Shown here one piece after another: positions 16,418 to 24,523 of a DNA stretch of 64,000 bases. The position numbers and the translations under genes are program-made. Under the pieces are notes generated by a model. That model was not told where the DNA came from, ran no database searches, and saw nothing but the letters and a program-made list of their open reading frames with translations. This DNA is from Streptomyces cinnamoneus (GTDB lineage Bacteria > Actinomycetota > Actinomycetes > Streptomycetales > Streptomycetaceae), in contig NZ_BMVB01000019.1 in the NCBI RefSeq assembly GCF_014650495.1, forward strand, positions 62,001-126,000, read 5' to 3'. The first letter of the stretch is position 1. Each line of letters begins with the position of its first letter.

Positions 16418-16900
16418 GTGAGCGAGAAGAAGACAGGGGTCCTTGGAGGCTTCAAGGCATTCCTGATGCGGGGCAACGTGATAGACCTCGCGATCGCCGT
16501 CGTCATCGGCGCGGCGTTCACCAACATCGTGAACTCTGTGGTCAAGGGCGTCATCAACCCGGTCGTCGGCGCCTTCGGTACGAAGGACCTCGACCACTAC
16601 GCGGCCTGCCTCAAGGGCCCGTGCTCCCGGAACGGCGCGACGGGCGAGGTGACGAAGGGCGTCTACATCCAGTGGGGCGCGGTGCTGAGCGCCACCCTGA
16701 CCTTCCTGATCACGGCGGCGGTCGTCTACTTCCTGATGCTGCTGCCCATGAAGCGCTGGCAGGACCGCCAGGCCGCCAAGGCCCCCGCGGAGAACAAGCC
16801 CTCGGAGCCGACCGAGATCGAGCTCCTCGCCCAGATCCGGGACACCCTCATCGAGCAGCGCCGGGGTCCCGGCACGGATTCGGTGCCGTCCCCCCGCTGA
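16418..16900 (+). CDS. mscL: Large-conductance mechanosensitive channel
   Basis: A 160-aa inner-membrane channel that opens on hypo-osmotic shock. The N-terminal FKAFLMRGNVIDLAIAVVIG and AAFTNIVNSVVKGVINPVVG correspond to TM1 of MscL with its conserved MRGNVxDLA; TM2 is ATLTFLITAAVVYFLMLLPM, followed by an amphipathic charged C-terminus (PTEIELLAQIRDTL). GTG start with GAGAGAGG upstream. The periplasmic loop carries two cysteines (C64, C69) not found in the E. coli protein. Confidence 0.95.
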   Translation: MSEKKTGVLGGFKAFLMRGNVIDLAIAVVIGAAFTNIVNSVVKGVINPVVGAFGTKDLDHYAACLKGPCSRNGATGEVTKGVYIQWGAVLSATLTFLITAAVVYFLMLLPMKRWQDRQAAKAPAENKPSEPTEIELLAQIRDTLIEQRRGPGTDSVPSPR

Positions 16901-16913
16901 CGGCCGGGCACGC

Positions 16914-16950
16914 CACCGCCCGGGCCCTGCTCGGGCGGGCCCGGGCGGTG
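16914..16950. terminator. Terminator between mscL and the small convergent gene
   Basis: A 14-bp perfect GC-rich stem (16914-16927 with 16937-16950) and 9-nt loop, 13 bp after the mscL stop and 24 bp past the stop of the convergent gene. Confidence 0.8.
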
Positions 16951-16974
16951 TTCGAGGCCGTCCGGCGCGGTGTC

Positions 16975-17172
16975 TCAGATGTGGTGCGGCGGCTTCTCGT
17001 CCAGGAAGCGGGCCAGGTCGGCGGCACTGTCGCCGTCACCACGGCCCGGCCGGTCGCCCCAGCCGTGGTCCGTGTCGTCCGACGACTGCTGGGACAGCGG
17101 GTCGCCGAAGATCAGCGCGGCGGCGGCAGCCGGGTCGCGCCGCGGCGCACGAGGCTCGGGGTCGGTGCTCAT
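16975..17172 (-). CDS. Small conserved hypothetical protein
   Basis: A 65-aa acidic, soluble protein (MSTDPEPRAPRRDPAAAAAL at the start, ending LARFLDEKPPHHI). It has no cysteines and no membrane segment. The compact length, the ATG start and its position after the P1 peptidase gene on the same strand suggest a real gene; the C-terminal LARFLDEKPPHHI looks like a conserved tail. Function unknown. Confidence 0.6.
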   Translation of the reverse strand: MSTDPEPRAPRRDPAAAAALIFGDPLSQQSSDDTDHGWGDRPGRGDGDSAADLARFLDEKPPHHI

Positions 17173-17216
17173 ACCTCCAGGGTACGGGCGATGCCGTCGG
17201 CGCCGACGCGCTCGGC

Positions 17217-17280
17217 CCCCGTGGGTTCAGTCCCCGTGGGTTCAGTCCCCGTGGGTTCAGTCCCCGTGGGTTCAGTCCCC
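17217..17280. repeat. 15-bp tandem repeat carrying in-frame stop codons
   Basis: Four full copies of CCCCGTGGGTTCAGT plus a 4-nt remnant. On the minus strand each unit supplies GAC-TGA in the frame of the P1 peptidase, so the gene's own stop is the first of four tandem in-frame TGA codons. Confidence 0.95.
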
Positions 17281-18363
17281 GTAGAGCGAGCGGTAGGAGG
17301 GGAAGACCCCGCCCGGCCCGTCGACGCTCTCGGCGCTGAGCACCGCCTTGACCACCGACCGGGTCAGGACGTCCGCCCCGGCGGCGAGGATCTCGTTGAC
17401 GGCCCCCGCCGCGAAGTCGGCGCTGCCCGGCAGGTGGTCCTCCACCGGCAGCGGCCGCTCCCCCGTCGCCAGCGCGAAGACGGTGTCGCCGTCGGTGAGC
17501 AGGTGTACGGGCCGGACCGCCCGGGCCAGCCCGTCGTGCGCGGTGCCGGCCAGCTTCTGCGCCTGCGCCCGGGTCAGGGCGGCATCCGTGGCGACCACGG
17601 CGATGGTGGTGTTGAGCGGCGGCCGCGCCGACGCCGCCCACCGCTCGGCGGATTCCCGGCGGGCGGCGTCCAGCGCCCGCTGGGCGGCGAGGTGCCGGTC
17701 CGTTGCCGGGTAGGCGACGGGTCCGCCCTCGTACAGGCGCCCGTACAGCACGCCCGTGGCCGGGTCGGCCACGGCACCGGCCGCGTTGACGGCGGCGAGG
17801 GCCGCCACGGTCACCCCGGAGGGCAGCACGACACTGGCGGTCCCCATGCCGCCCTTGAGGCCGCCGGCCACCGCCCCGGTGCCGGCGCCGACGTTGCCCT
17901 GCACCACAGGGGCACCGGAGGGCTGCCGGGCCGCGGCCTCGACGGCCGCACGGCCGAGCGCGGCATCGGGCCGGGCGCGCCAGTCACCGCCGCGGCCCAG
18001 GTCGAACAGTGCGGCGGCCGGCACGACGGGCACCACCTGCGCGGGGTCCGGCCCCACCCGGAAGCCCCGGCCCTCGTCCTCCAGCCAGGCCATCACCCCG
18101 GAGGCCGCGTCCAGCCCGAACGCGCTGCCGCCGGTGAGCACGATCGCCTCGACGCGCTGCACGAGGTTGCGGGGGTCCAGCGCATCGGTCTCCCGGGTCC
18201 CGGGTCCGCCGCCCCGGACGTCCACGGCCGCGACCGCTCCCCCTGGGCCGGTGAGCACCACGGTCGTTCCCGTCAGCGCTCTGCTCCCGGTCAGCTGCGC
18301 GTGCCCCACCCGCAGTCCGGCCACGTCGGTGAGCGCATCCATCGGCTTACGAGCACCAGTCAT
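17272..18363 (-). CDS. P1-family (DmpA/NylC-type) self-cleaving aminopeptidase
   Basis: A 363-aa Ntn-type hydrolase of MEROPS family S58/P1 (DmpA, 6-aminohexanoate-oligomer hydrolase NylC). It starts with DALTDVAGLRVGHAQL, contains EAIVLTGGSAFGLDAASGVM and GNVGAGTGAVAGGLKGGMGT, and has the self-cleavage site LN-TTIAVVATDA with Thr252 as the likely new N-terminal nucleophile after Asn251. The second in-frame Met at residue 8 is an equally possible start. It is 33 bp downstream of the LtrA gene on the same strand. Substrate unknown: small amides or beta-peptides. Confidence 0.88.
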   Translation of the reverse strand: MTGARKPMDALTDVAGLRVGHAQLTGSRALTGTTVVLTGPGGAVAAVDVRGGGPGTRETDALDPRNLVQRVEAIVLTGGSAFGLDAASGVMAWLEDEGRGFRVGPDPAQVVPVVPAAALFDLGRGGDWRARPDAALGRAAVEAAARQPSGAPVVQGNVGAGTGAVAGGLKGGMGTASVVLPSGVTVAALAAVNAAGAVADPATGVLYGRLYEGGPVAYPATDRHLAAQRALDAARRESAERWAASARPPLNTTIAVVATDAALTRAQAQKLAGTAHDGLARAVRPVHLLTDGDTVFALATGERPLPVEDHLPGSADFAAGAVNEILAAGADVLTRSVVKAVLSAESVDGPGGVFPSYRSLYGD

Positions 18364-18396
18364 GCGACATCGGTATCACGGGCCGCGGCCCGCCCG

Positions 18397-19656
18397 TCAG
18401 GTCCCTTCGGCCGGCTGTCGTGCCTCCGGGCCGCTTTCGGCCGGTCCGCCCTCGTCCGGCTCGTCGGCGCCCTCCTGCCGTCTCGCCGCGAGGGTGACGC
18501 CCACCGCGACCGTCGCGGCGGCGACCAGCCCGGCGAGCAGCACCGCCGCGCTGCCGGCGAACGTGCAGGCGAGCACCGCCACGGCGGCGCCGGGCAGCAC
18601 CAATTGCTGGGCGAGGCCGCGTTTGTGGAAGCGGGAGTGGATCAGCCACACCGAGAACATGAACAGCGCCGCCGGGACGGTGACGCAGGCCGATGCGGCG
18701 AATGTCGAGATGTGCGCCTTGCCCGTGGCCTCCTCGACGGCCACTTCGATGCCCGCACCGATGGCGGCGGCCGATCCGAAGACCAGATAGTGGCCGTAGC
18801 CCCAGAGGAACGCCTGGCGGTTGGAGGCGAGATGGAGGTGGATGGGCACCGCGAAGTAGATCCAGTAGGCGGCGAAGATGATCAGCAGGCCGCCCGCCGC
18901 GATCGGCAGCAGGATGCCGAGCGCCTCGTGCTCGTCCCCCGCGGTCTGGACGGCCACGGTGGCGGCCGCCACCGTCTCGCCGAGCACGATGATGGTGAAC
19001 AGTCCGTACCGCTCGGCGATGTGGTGCGGGTGCCAGGCCGTCGGCCGGCTGAGCTCGGCGAGGGCGGGCACGGACATCTCGACGAGCGCCATCACCAGGA
19101 AGACCCACGGCTTGGCCGGGTCGGGCAGGAGGAGCACGCCCAGCCAGCCGACCTGGCACAGGCTCACGCCGACGGCGTAGCGCAGGGCCGTGCGGCGTTC
19201 GTCCCCCCGGGAGGCGCGGGCGGCGCGCAGCCACTGGGAGACCAGGGCCAGCCGCATCACCAGGTAGCCGAACCAGACCACCGAGAAGTTGCCGTCGTTG
19301 AAGGCCCGCGGGACGCCGGCCGCCAGGATCAGCACCCCTGCGATCTGAACGAGCGTCACCACGCGGTACAGCACGTCGTCCGTGTCGTAGGCGGAGGAGA
19401 ACCACGTGAAGTTGACCCAGGCCCACCAGACGGCGAAGAACATCATCAGGTAGCCGGGGATGCCGTGGCCCGGGTGCCCCTCGGCCAGCGAGTGCACCAG
19501 CTGCCTGCCCGCCTGTGCGACGGCGACGACGAAGCACAGGTCGAAGAAGAGTTCCAGGGGCGTCGCCGCCCGGTGCCCCTCCTCGCGCCCGCGTGCGGTC
19601 ATGCGGCGCAGGACGCCGGACGACGGCCGCCGGGCGGTCGGCGAGTCCTCGCTCAT
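18397..19656 (-). CDS. LtrA-family membrane protein
   Basis: A 419-aa polytopic membrane protein of the low-temperature-requirement A family, named for a Listeria locus needed for growth in the cold; the molecular function is unknown. It shows the typical start TPLELFFDLCFVVAVAQAGR, then VWWAWVNFTWFSSAYDTDD, about 10 hydrophobic helices, and ERYGLFTIIVLGETVAAATV, the most conserved motif. The first 30 and last 30 residues are charged. It may be cotranscribed with the P1 peptidase. Confidence 0.88.
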   Translation of the reverse strand: MSEDSPTARRPSSGVLRRMTARGREEGHRAATPLELFFDLCFVVAVAQAGRQLVHSLAEGHPGHGIPGYLMMFFAVWWAWVNFTWFSSAYDTDDVLYRVVTLVQIAGVLILAAGVPRAFNDGNFSVVWFGYLVMRLALVSQWLRAARASRGDERRTALRYAVGVSLCQVGWLGVLLLPDPAKPWVFLVMALVEMSVPALAELSRPTAWHPHHIAERYGLFTIIVLGETVAAATVAVQTAGDEHEALGILLPIAAGGLLIIFAAYWIYFAVPIHLHLASNRQAFLWGYGHYLVFGSAAAIGAGIEVAVEEATGKAHISTFAASACVTVPAALFMFSVWLIHSRFHKRGLAQQLVLPGAAVAVLACTFAGSAAVLLAGLVAAATVAVGVTLAARRQEGADEPDEGGPAESGPEARQPAEGT

Positions 19657-19872
19657 AGGGCGATTGTCACCGCTGCCTCCGTGCCCCGCGCGTTGTGGGC
19701 CGCGGCCACGCGGGCCGTCCGCCGATGGGCCCGCAGCAGCTCCGGCAGCCGTGTCCGCAGCCGTGTCGGCGCAGGACGCCCGGAGGCCGCCTTCCGTGCC
19801 GGGGGCGGACGGCAGCGGGCCCCCGGCCGCGGTGCGGACGGGGGCCCGGGAAGGAGCCGTTCGGGGCCGGTG

Positions 19873-21399
19873 TCAGTGCGCGGCCGCCGGTTCGTGGGCC
19901 GGCTCCGCCGGGGCTTCGGCGGATGCCGGGCCCGCGGGGGCCGCCTTGCGCGGCAGGGCGAACATCAGGGCGAGCACCACGGCCAGTACGGCGGCGACCC
20001 ACCACATGCCGTGCCGGAAGGCGTCCCCGAATGCCTGGCCGGCGCGGCCCTGGGCCACTGCCTTCTCGTCCAGGGCGTCGAAGAAGGCGACGGACACCAG
20101 GCCGAGGCCCACCGCGTTGCCGAGCTGCTGGGTGGTGTTGATGAGGCCCGACGCGGAACCGGAGTGCTCGCGCGGCACCTTGGCAATGACCGTCTCGGTC
20201 AGCGGGGCCACGATCAGGCCCATGCCGATGCCCATGACGGTCAGCGGGAGCGCCATCTGCCAGGGGTGGATGCCGGTGCCGTAGTGCTCGGACTCCCAGA
20301 TGTAGAGCATGACGCCGGCCGCCATGGCCAGCGCGCCGGCCTGCAGCACCTTGCGACCGAAGCGCGGTACGAGCTTCTGCACGGAGATGCCGGCGGCCAC
20401 GGAAACGCCGATCGAGAAGGGAATGCCGGTCAGGCCGGCGCGGAGCGGGCTCCACCCCAGGCCGATCTGCATGTACAGCGTCCAGATCATGAAGAAGATG
20501 CCGCAGGCGATGCCGAAGGCGATCTCCACGCCGATACCGGCCGCGAAGCTCTTGACCTTGAACAGCGACAGTTCGACCAGCGGCGAGCCGTCCTTGCGGG
20601 TCTTGTGGCGCTCGTAGGCGACGAAGGCGGCGAAGACGAGCGCGCTGCCGGCCATGCAGAGGTTGCCCCACAGCGGCCAGCCGTTCTCACGGCCCTGGGT
20701 CAGCGGGTAGAGGAGCATGAGCAGGCCGCCCGTGGCCAGCACGACGCCCACGAGGTCCAGCTTCATGGCCTGCGGGGCCCGGGACTCGGAGATGTACTTG
20801 CGGCCCATGATCAGGCCGATGATGCCGACCGGCAGGTTGACCAGGAAGATCGGCCGCCATTCCAGGCCGAAGAGGTTCCACTGGGTGAGCAGGGCACCCA
20901 GGATCGGGCCCGAGACGGCCCCGAGGCCCACGATCGCGCCGAACATGCCGAAGACCTTGCCGCGCTCGTGCGCGGGGAAGGTGGCGTGGACGATCGCCAG
21001 CACCTGCGGGACCATCAGGGCCGCGGTGGCGCCCTGCAGGACGCGGGAGGCGACGAGCAGGTGCGGGTCGGCGGCCACGCCGCACAGCACCGAGGCGAGG
21101 GTGAAGCCCGTCATGCCCAGGAGGAAAACCTTCCTGCGGCCGTATATGTCGCCGAGCCGTCCGCCGGTGATCAGCCCGGCCGCGAACGCGAGCGCGTAGC
21201 CCTCGGTGATCCACTGCAGGATGCTGAAGGAGGCGCCGATGTCCTTCTGGATGTTCGGCATGGCGATGTTGACGATGGTGACGTCGACGAGGTCCATGAA
21301 CGATGCGGTCATCACCACGGCGAGCGCCAGCCAGCGGCGGCGGTCGGCGGCGCCCTGGGCGGGCGGATCGGTGGTCGCGGTGGTGGTCACAGGGGTCAC
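19873..21399 (-). CDS. DHA2-family (14-TM) MFS drug exporter
   Basis: A 508-aa EmrB/QacA-type proton-coupled multidrug transporter. Motifs: SFMDLVDVTIVNIAMPNIQK in TM1 (motif D1), GRLGDIYGRRKVFLLG (motif A), RVLQGATAALMVPQVLAIVH (motif B) and GAIVGLGAVSGPILGALLT (motif C, antiporter). Fourteen helices can be drawn; the tail is Ala/Pro/Glu-rich. GTG 21399 is preceded by AGGAAGG. It is divergent from a WYL-domain regulator that probably controls it. Quinones, dyes or antibiotics are typical substrates of the family. Confidence 0.93.
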   Translation of the reverse strand: MTPVTTTATTDPPAQGAADRRRWLALAVVMTASFMDLVDVTIVNIAMPNIQKDIGASFSILQWITEGYALAFAAGLITGGRLGDIYGRRKVFLLGMTGFTLASVLCGVAADPHLLVASRVLQGATAALMVPQVLAIVHATFPAHERGKVFGMFGAIVGLGAVSGPILGALLTQWNLFGLEWRPIFLVNLPVGIIGLIMGRKYISESRAPQAMKLDLVGVVLATGGLLMLLYPLTQGRENGWPLWGNLCMAGSALVFAAFVAYERHKTRKDGSPLVELSLFKVKSFAAGIGVEIAFGIACGIFFMIWTLYMQIGLGWSPLRAGLTGIPFSIGVSVAAGISVQKLVPRFGRKVLQAGALAMAAGVMLYIWESEHYGTGIHPWQMALPLTVMGIGMGLIVAPLTETVIAKVPREHSGSASGLINTTQQLGNAVGLGLVSVAFFDALDEKAVAQGRAGQAFGDAFRHGMWWVAAVLAVVLALMFALPRKAAPAGPASAEAPAEPAHEPAAAH

Positions 21400-21451
21400 T
21401 GCCTTCCTGGTCGTTCGCCGGGTCGCCCGAAACCTAACCCCCCTGTAGGTC

Positions 21452-21463
21452 AGGACGTGTCCT
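21452..21463. promoter_or_regulatory. Inverted repeat between exporter and WYL regulator
   Basis: AGGAC-GT-GTCCT, a perfect 5-bp inverted repeat with a 2-nt centre, in the 87-bp gap between the two divergent genes. The position suits an operator for the WYL regulator; this is not proven. Confidence 0.4.
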
Positions 21464-21486
21464 AGATGGCTGGCACCCTGGACGTC

Positions 21487-22446
21487 ATGACCGACACCCC
21501 GGCACGGTTGCTGACTCTGCTGTCGCTCCTCCAGACACCTCGCGAATGGCCCGGCAGCGAGCTCGCCGAGCGGCTCGGTGTCAGCTCCCGCACGATCCGG
21601 CGGGACGTCGAGCGGCTCCGCGACCTCGGCTACCCCGTACAGGCAACGATGGGAGCGGACGGTGGGTACCGGCTGGCGGCCGGAGCCGCCCTGCCACCGC
21701 TGGTCCTCGACGACGAAGAGGCGGTCGCCATCGCGGTCGGCCTGCGGGCGGGTGCGGGCCATGCCGTCGAGGGCATCGAGGAGGCGTCCGTGCGCGCCCT
21801 CACCAAGCTGGAGCAGGTGCTCCCCTCCCGGCTGCGGCACCGCGTCTCCGCGCTGCAGGCCGCGACGGTGCCGCTCACCGGCGGCGACGGGGCGACGGTC
21901 GACCCGCGGACCCTGACCGCCATGGCCTCGGCCGCCACGGGCCACGAGCGGCTGCGGTTCGCCTACCGCACGGGCGACGGGACGGAGACGAAGCGGCTGG
22001 TCGAGCCGCACCGGCTGATCAGCACCGGGCGCCGGTGGTACCTGGTCGCCTACGACATCGACCGCGACGACTGGCGCACGTTCCGGGTGGACCGGGTGAG
22101 CGAGCCGTTCCCCACGGGTGCGCGCTTCACGCCGCGCGAGCTGCCGGTGGCGGACGCGGCGGAGTTCATGAAGCGGTCCATGACCCGGCTGCAGCCGACG
22201 TACCGCGTCGTGTCGACGTTCCGGGCGCCGGCGGAGTTCGTGGCGGCCCGGCTGCCGAACTGGCTGGGGACGCCGACGCGCGTCGACGACGACACCTGCC
22301 GGCTGGACGTCACCACGTCCGACTCCCTGGAGTGGGTGGCGTTCCGGCTGGCGCTGGTCGACTGCGAATTCTCCGTGCAGGAGCCGCCGGAGCTGGTGGA
22401 GCACCTGCGCGAACTGGGCTCCCGCATCAGCCGGGCGGCCGGTTAG
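21487..22446 (+). CDS. WYL-domain (YafY-type) transcriptional regulator
   Basis: A 319-aa regulator. Residues 1-60 form an HTH_11 winged helix (ARLLTLLSLLQTPREWPGSE and VSSRTIRRDVERLRDLGYPV), then a WYL ligand-sensing domain around residues 140-220 with the RRWYLVAYDIDRDDWRTFRV signature, then a WCX C-terminal domain. ATG 21487 (MTDTPARLL) is preferred to ATG 21466, which would overlap the inverted repeat. WYL proteins often sense nucleotides or small ligands. It is divergent from the DHA2 exporter, the likely target. Confidence 0.9.
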   Translation: MTDTPARLLTLLSLLQTPREWPGSELAERLGVSSRTIRRDVERLRDLGYPVQATMGADGGYRLAAGAALPPLVLDDEEAVAIAVGLRAGAGHAVEGIEEASVRALTKLEQVLPSRLRHRVSALQAATVPLTGGDGATVDPRTLTAMASAATGHERLRFAYRTGDGTETKRLVEPHRLISTGRRWYLVAYDIDRDDWRTFRVDRVSEPFPTGARFTPRELPVADAAEFMKRSMTRLQPTYRVVSTFRAPAEFVAARLPNWLGTPTRVDDDTCRLDVTTSDSLEWVAFRLALVDCEFSVQEPPELVEHLRELGSRISRAAG

Positions 22447-22510
22447 CCACGCCCGCGCGCCGGGCCTCCCGCGTGCTCCCGCGGTGAGCCGCCGTGCCGC
22501 ACGCACCGCA

Positions 22511-22557
22511 CCGCGATCGCCGGGCCGGCCCTCATCGGGCCGGCCCGGCGATCGCGG
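22511..22557. terminator. 20-bp bidirectional hairpin terminator
   Basis: A perfect 20-bp stem (22511-22530 with 22538-22557) with a 7-nt loop between the convergent WYL regulator and hrdD. Confidence 0.9.
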
Positions 22558-22568
22558 GACCCGGGCTG

Positions 22569-23573
22569 CTACGCCGCCGCGTCGAAGCCCGTGTCGTGGG
22601 CCATCTTCTTCAGCTCCAGCAGGGCGTGCTTCTCGATCTGCCGGATGCGCTCACGGGTGAGGCCGTGCTGCTTGCCCACCTCGGTGAGGGTCCGCTCGCG
22701 CCCGTCCTCGATGCCGTAACGCGCCTTGATGATCGACGCGGTGCGGTGGTCGAGACGGCCGATGAGCCCCTCCAACTCCTCGCTGCGCAGCAGCGCGATG
22801 ACCGACTGCTCGGGCGAAACGGCGGAGGTGTCCTCCAGCAGGTCGCCGAACTGGGTCTCGCCCTCGTCGTCCACGTGCATGTTCAGGCTGACCGGGTCGC
22901 GGGCCCAGTCGAGCACGTCGCCGACGCGCTCGGGCGTGGTGCCCAGCTCGGCGGCGATCTCCGCGTGCTCCGGCTCGCGGCCGTTCTCCCGGTTGAACTC
23001 GCGCTGCACCCGGCGGATGCGGCCGAGCTCCTCGACCAGGTGGACGGGCAGCCGGATCGTGCGGGACTGGTCGGCGATCGAACGCGTGATGGCCTGGCGG
23101 ATCCACCACGTCGCGTACGTGGAGAACTTGAATCCCTTGGTGTAGTCGAACTTCTCGACGGCGCGCACCAGACCCGCGTTGCCCTCCTGGATCAGATCCA
23201 GCAGCGGCAGGCCGCTGCGCGGGTAGCGGCGGGCCACGGCGACGACGAGACGGAGGTTGGACTTGATGAAGACGTCCTTGGCGCGGGCGCCCTCGGCGGC
23301 TATCGCCTCCAGCTCCTCGCGGGACGCCTCGCCGGCCTTGGGGCCGCCGTCCTCCAGGCCGTCGAGTATCTGCTGGGCGTAGACGCCCGCCTCGATGGTC
23401 TGCGAGAGCTCGACCTCCTTCGCGGCGTCGAGCAGGGGTGTACGCGCGATTTCGTCGAGGTACATGCCGACCAGGTCGCGATCGGCGATTTCCCCGCCTG
23501 TGGCGCGAACACTGCTTGCCTCGTCGGAGCCCTTGGTGGAGGTCTTCCGACGGGCGACGGCACGGGTTGCCAT
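22569..23573 (-). CDS. hrdD: RNA polymerase sigma factor HrdD (group 2)
   Basis: A 334-aa sigma-70 family factor, one of the Streptomyces HrdB paralogues. Region 1.2 is DLVGMYLDEIARTPLLDAAK; region 2 contains NLRLVVAVARRYPRSGLPLL, GFKFSTYATWWIRQAITRSI and the promoter-melting RTIRLPVHLVEELGRI; region 4.2 is RTLTEVGKQHGLTRERIRQI. The long N-terminal domain of HrdB is absent, as expected for HrdD. The ATG (MATRAVARRKTS) has AGGGAG upstream. The gene is dispensable in S. coelicolor and there is controlled by stress sigma factors; the sigma-R promoter seen at 23647-23672 agrees. Confidence 0.93.
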   Translation of the reverse strand: MATRAVARRKTSTKGSDEASSVRATGGEIADRDLVGMYLDEIARTPLLDAAKEVELSQTIEAGVYAQQILDGLEDGGPKAGEASREELEAIAAEGARAKDVFIKSNLRLVVAVARRYPRSGLPLLDLIQEGNAGLVRAVEKFDYTKGFKFSTYATWWIRQAITRSIADQSRTIRLPVHLVEELGRIRRVQREFNRENGREPEHAEIAAELGTTPERVGDVLDWARDPVSLNMHVDDEGETQFGDLLEDTSAVSPEQSVIALLRSEELEGLIGRLDHRTASIIKARYGIEDGRERTLTEVGKQHGLTRERIRQIEKHALLELKKMAHDTGFDAAA

Positions 23574-24021
23574 GCGTACTCCCTTGCGATGAGACGGTCG
23601 CGGGACGGACCGGACACCCGAGGCGGGCGTCCCATCCGAAGTAAAGAACGGCTGGAATCCGGACAGAATTCCCCTGGTGCGCCTTCTTTTTGTGATCATG
23701 CAGTACCCTGTCCGGCCACACGCCGCGGCCGCAGGCGTCGGCGCCCCCAGGAAGCGCAGGTCAGACGGGGCCGGGCGGTGACCCCACCGCCCTCGCGGAG
23801 CCCTCCCGTCACTCCGCCGCTGAGACGGCCGTCACAGTCCGGCCACGCCGGGCGCCTTCCCCTCCCAGGACGCCGCACACCTGCGCCCGGTTGCCCCGCG
23901 ACGAGGCCGGGCGGGGCTCGCCGCCGGGCCGGCACGCGCCCGCCCCCGTGATCGAGTTGCCCGGACTGCGGGGCGGGTGTGCGCTGGTGGAACCGGGGGG
24001 CGCAGTGAGAGGAGCCTCGCC
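23574..24021. other. 448-bp divergent gap between hrdD and a small membrane-protein gene
   Basis: It contains the sigma-R promoter of hrdD near its left end. The right 300 bp show no credible coding frame, hairpin or repeat; the last 20 bp hold the GAGAGGAG ribosome binding site of the next gene. Confidence 0.6.
23647..23672 (-). promoter_or_regulatory. Sigma-R (thiol-stress) promoter of hrdD
   Basis: On the minus strand GGAAT (23672-23668) is followed by exactly 18 nt and GTT (23649-23647), the sigma-R consensus; the -35 extends to GGGGAAT. It lies 74 bp upstream of the hrdD start. hrdD is a known sigma-R target in S. coelicolor. Confidence 0.85.
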
Positions 24022-24459
24022 ATGCCGACGCACTCGATCATGCCCGGGCGGCACCACGCCCACGAGGGCCCCGGCCCGGTGTCCCGCACCGGCCACGTCC
24101 GCACCGACGAGGCCGCCGCCCGGTGGACCTGGGCCGTCCCCGTCACCGGCGGCCTGGCGTTCGGCCTCTACGCCGTCTTCCTCGCCCACGAGAACGGCTT
24201 CTCCGAGCTCACGGGGTGGATGCTGGGCCTGGTGGCGGCCGTGGTCTCCATGGGCCTGGGTTACGTCCTCATCCGCGAACGCAACACGATGATCACCGAG
24301 GTGCGTGCGGCCGCGTTCGGCGCGCTCTTCGGCGTCTGCATGGGCTTCCTCCGCAGCCTGGTGGACGTGTCGGTGCTGCGGTCGGTCGGCATGGGCCTCA
24401 TCTTCGGGCTGTGCATGGGCCTGGCCTCGTACTACGTCTTCTACTGGCACGAGCACTGA
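24022..24459 (+). CDS. Small four-helix membrane protein, unknown function
   Basis: A 145-aa protein with a His/Arg-rich N-terminal 40 residues and four hydrophobic helices (about 45-62, 71-88, 100-118 and 124-140). It ends YYVFYWHEH. ATG 24022 has GAGAGGAG at the right distance. No known enzymatic motif is present. It lies alone between hrdD and the dioxygenase. Confidence 0.75.
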   Translation: MPTHSIMPGRHHAHEGPGPVSRTGHVRTDEAAARWTWAVPVTGGLAFGLYAVFLAHENGFSELTGWMLGLVAAVVSMGLGYVLIRERNTMITEVRAAAFGALFGVCMGFLRSLVDVSVLRSVGMGLIFGLCMGLASYYVFYWHEH

Positions 24460-24523
24460 ACCGCTCGCGCCCGGCCCTTCCCTCCGGCTGCCCGAACCAC
24501 CCGGGCCACCCGGACCGTCCGGA

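Noticed and set aside
17217..17280. A four-copy repeat considered as a small CRISPR array.
   Set aside because: Copies are directly adjacent without spacers, the unit is 15 bp and no cas gene is present. It is a simple tandem repeat.
15595..21465. A plus-strand open frame of nearly 2000 codons across mtnP, mscL, P1 peptidase, LtrA and the MFS exporter.
   Set aside because: It runs antisense or out of frame to several genes with strong family motifs, has Arg/Gly/His/Asp-rich low-complexity translation and no domain. It is a product of extreme GC content.
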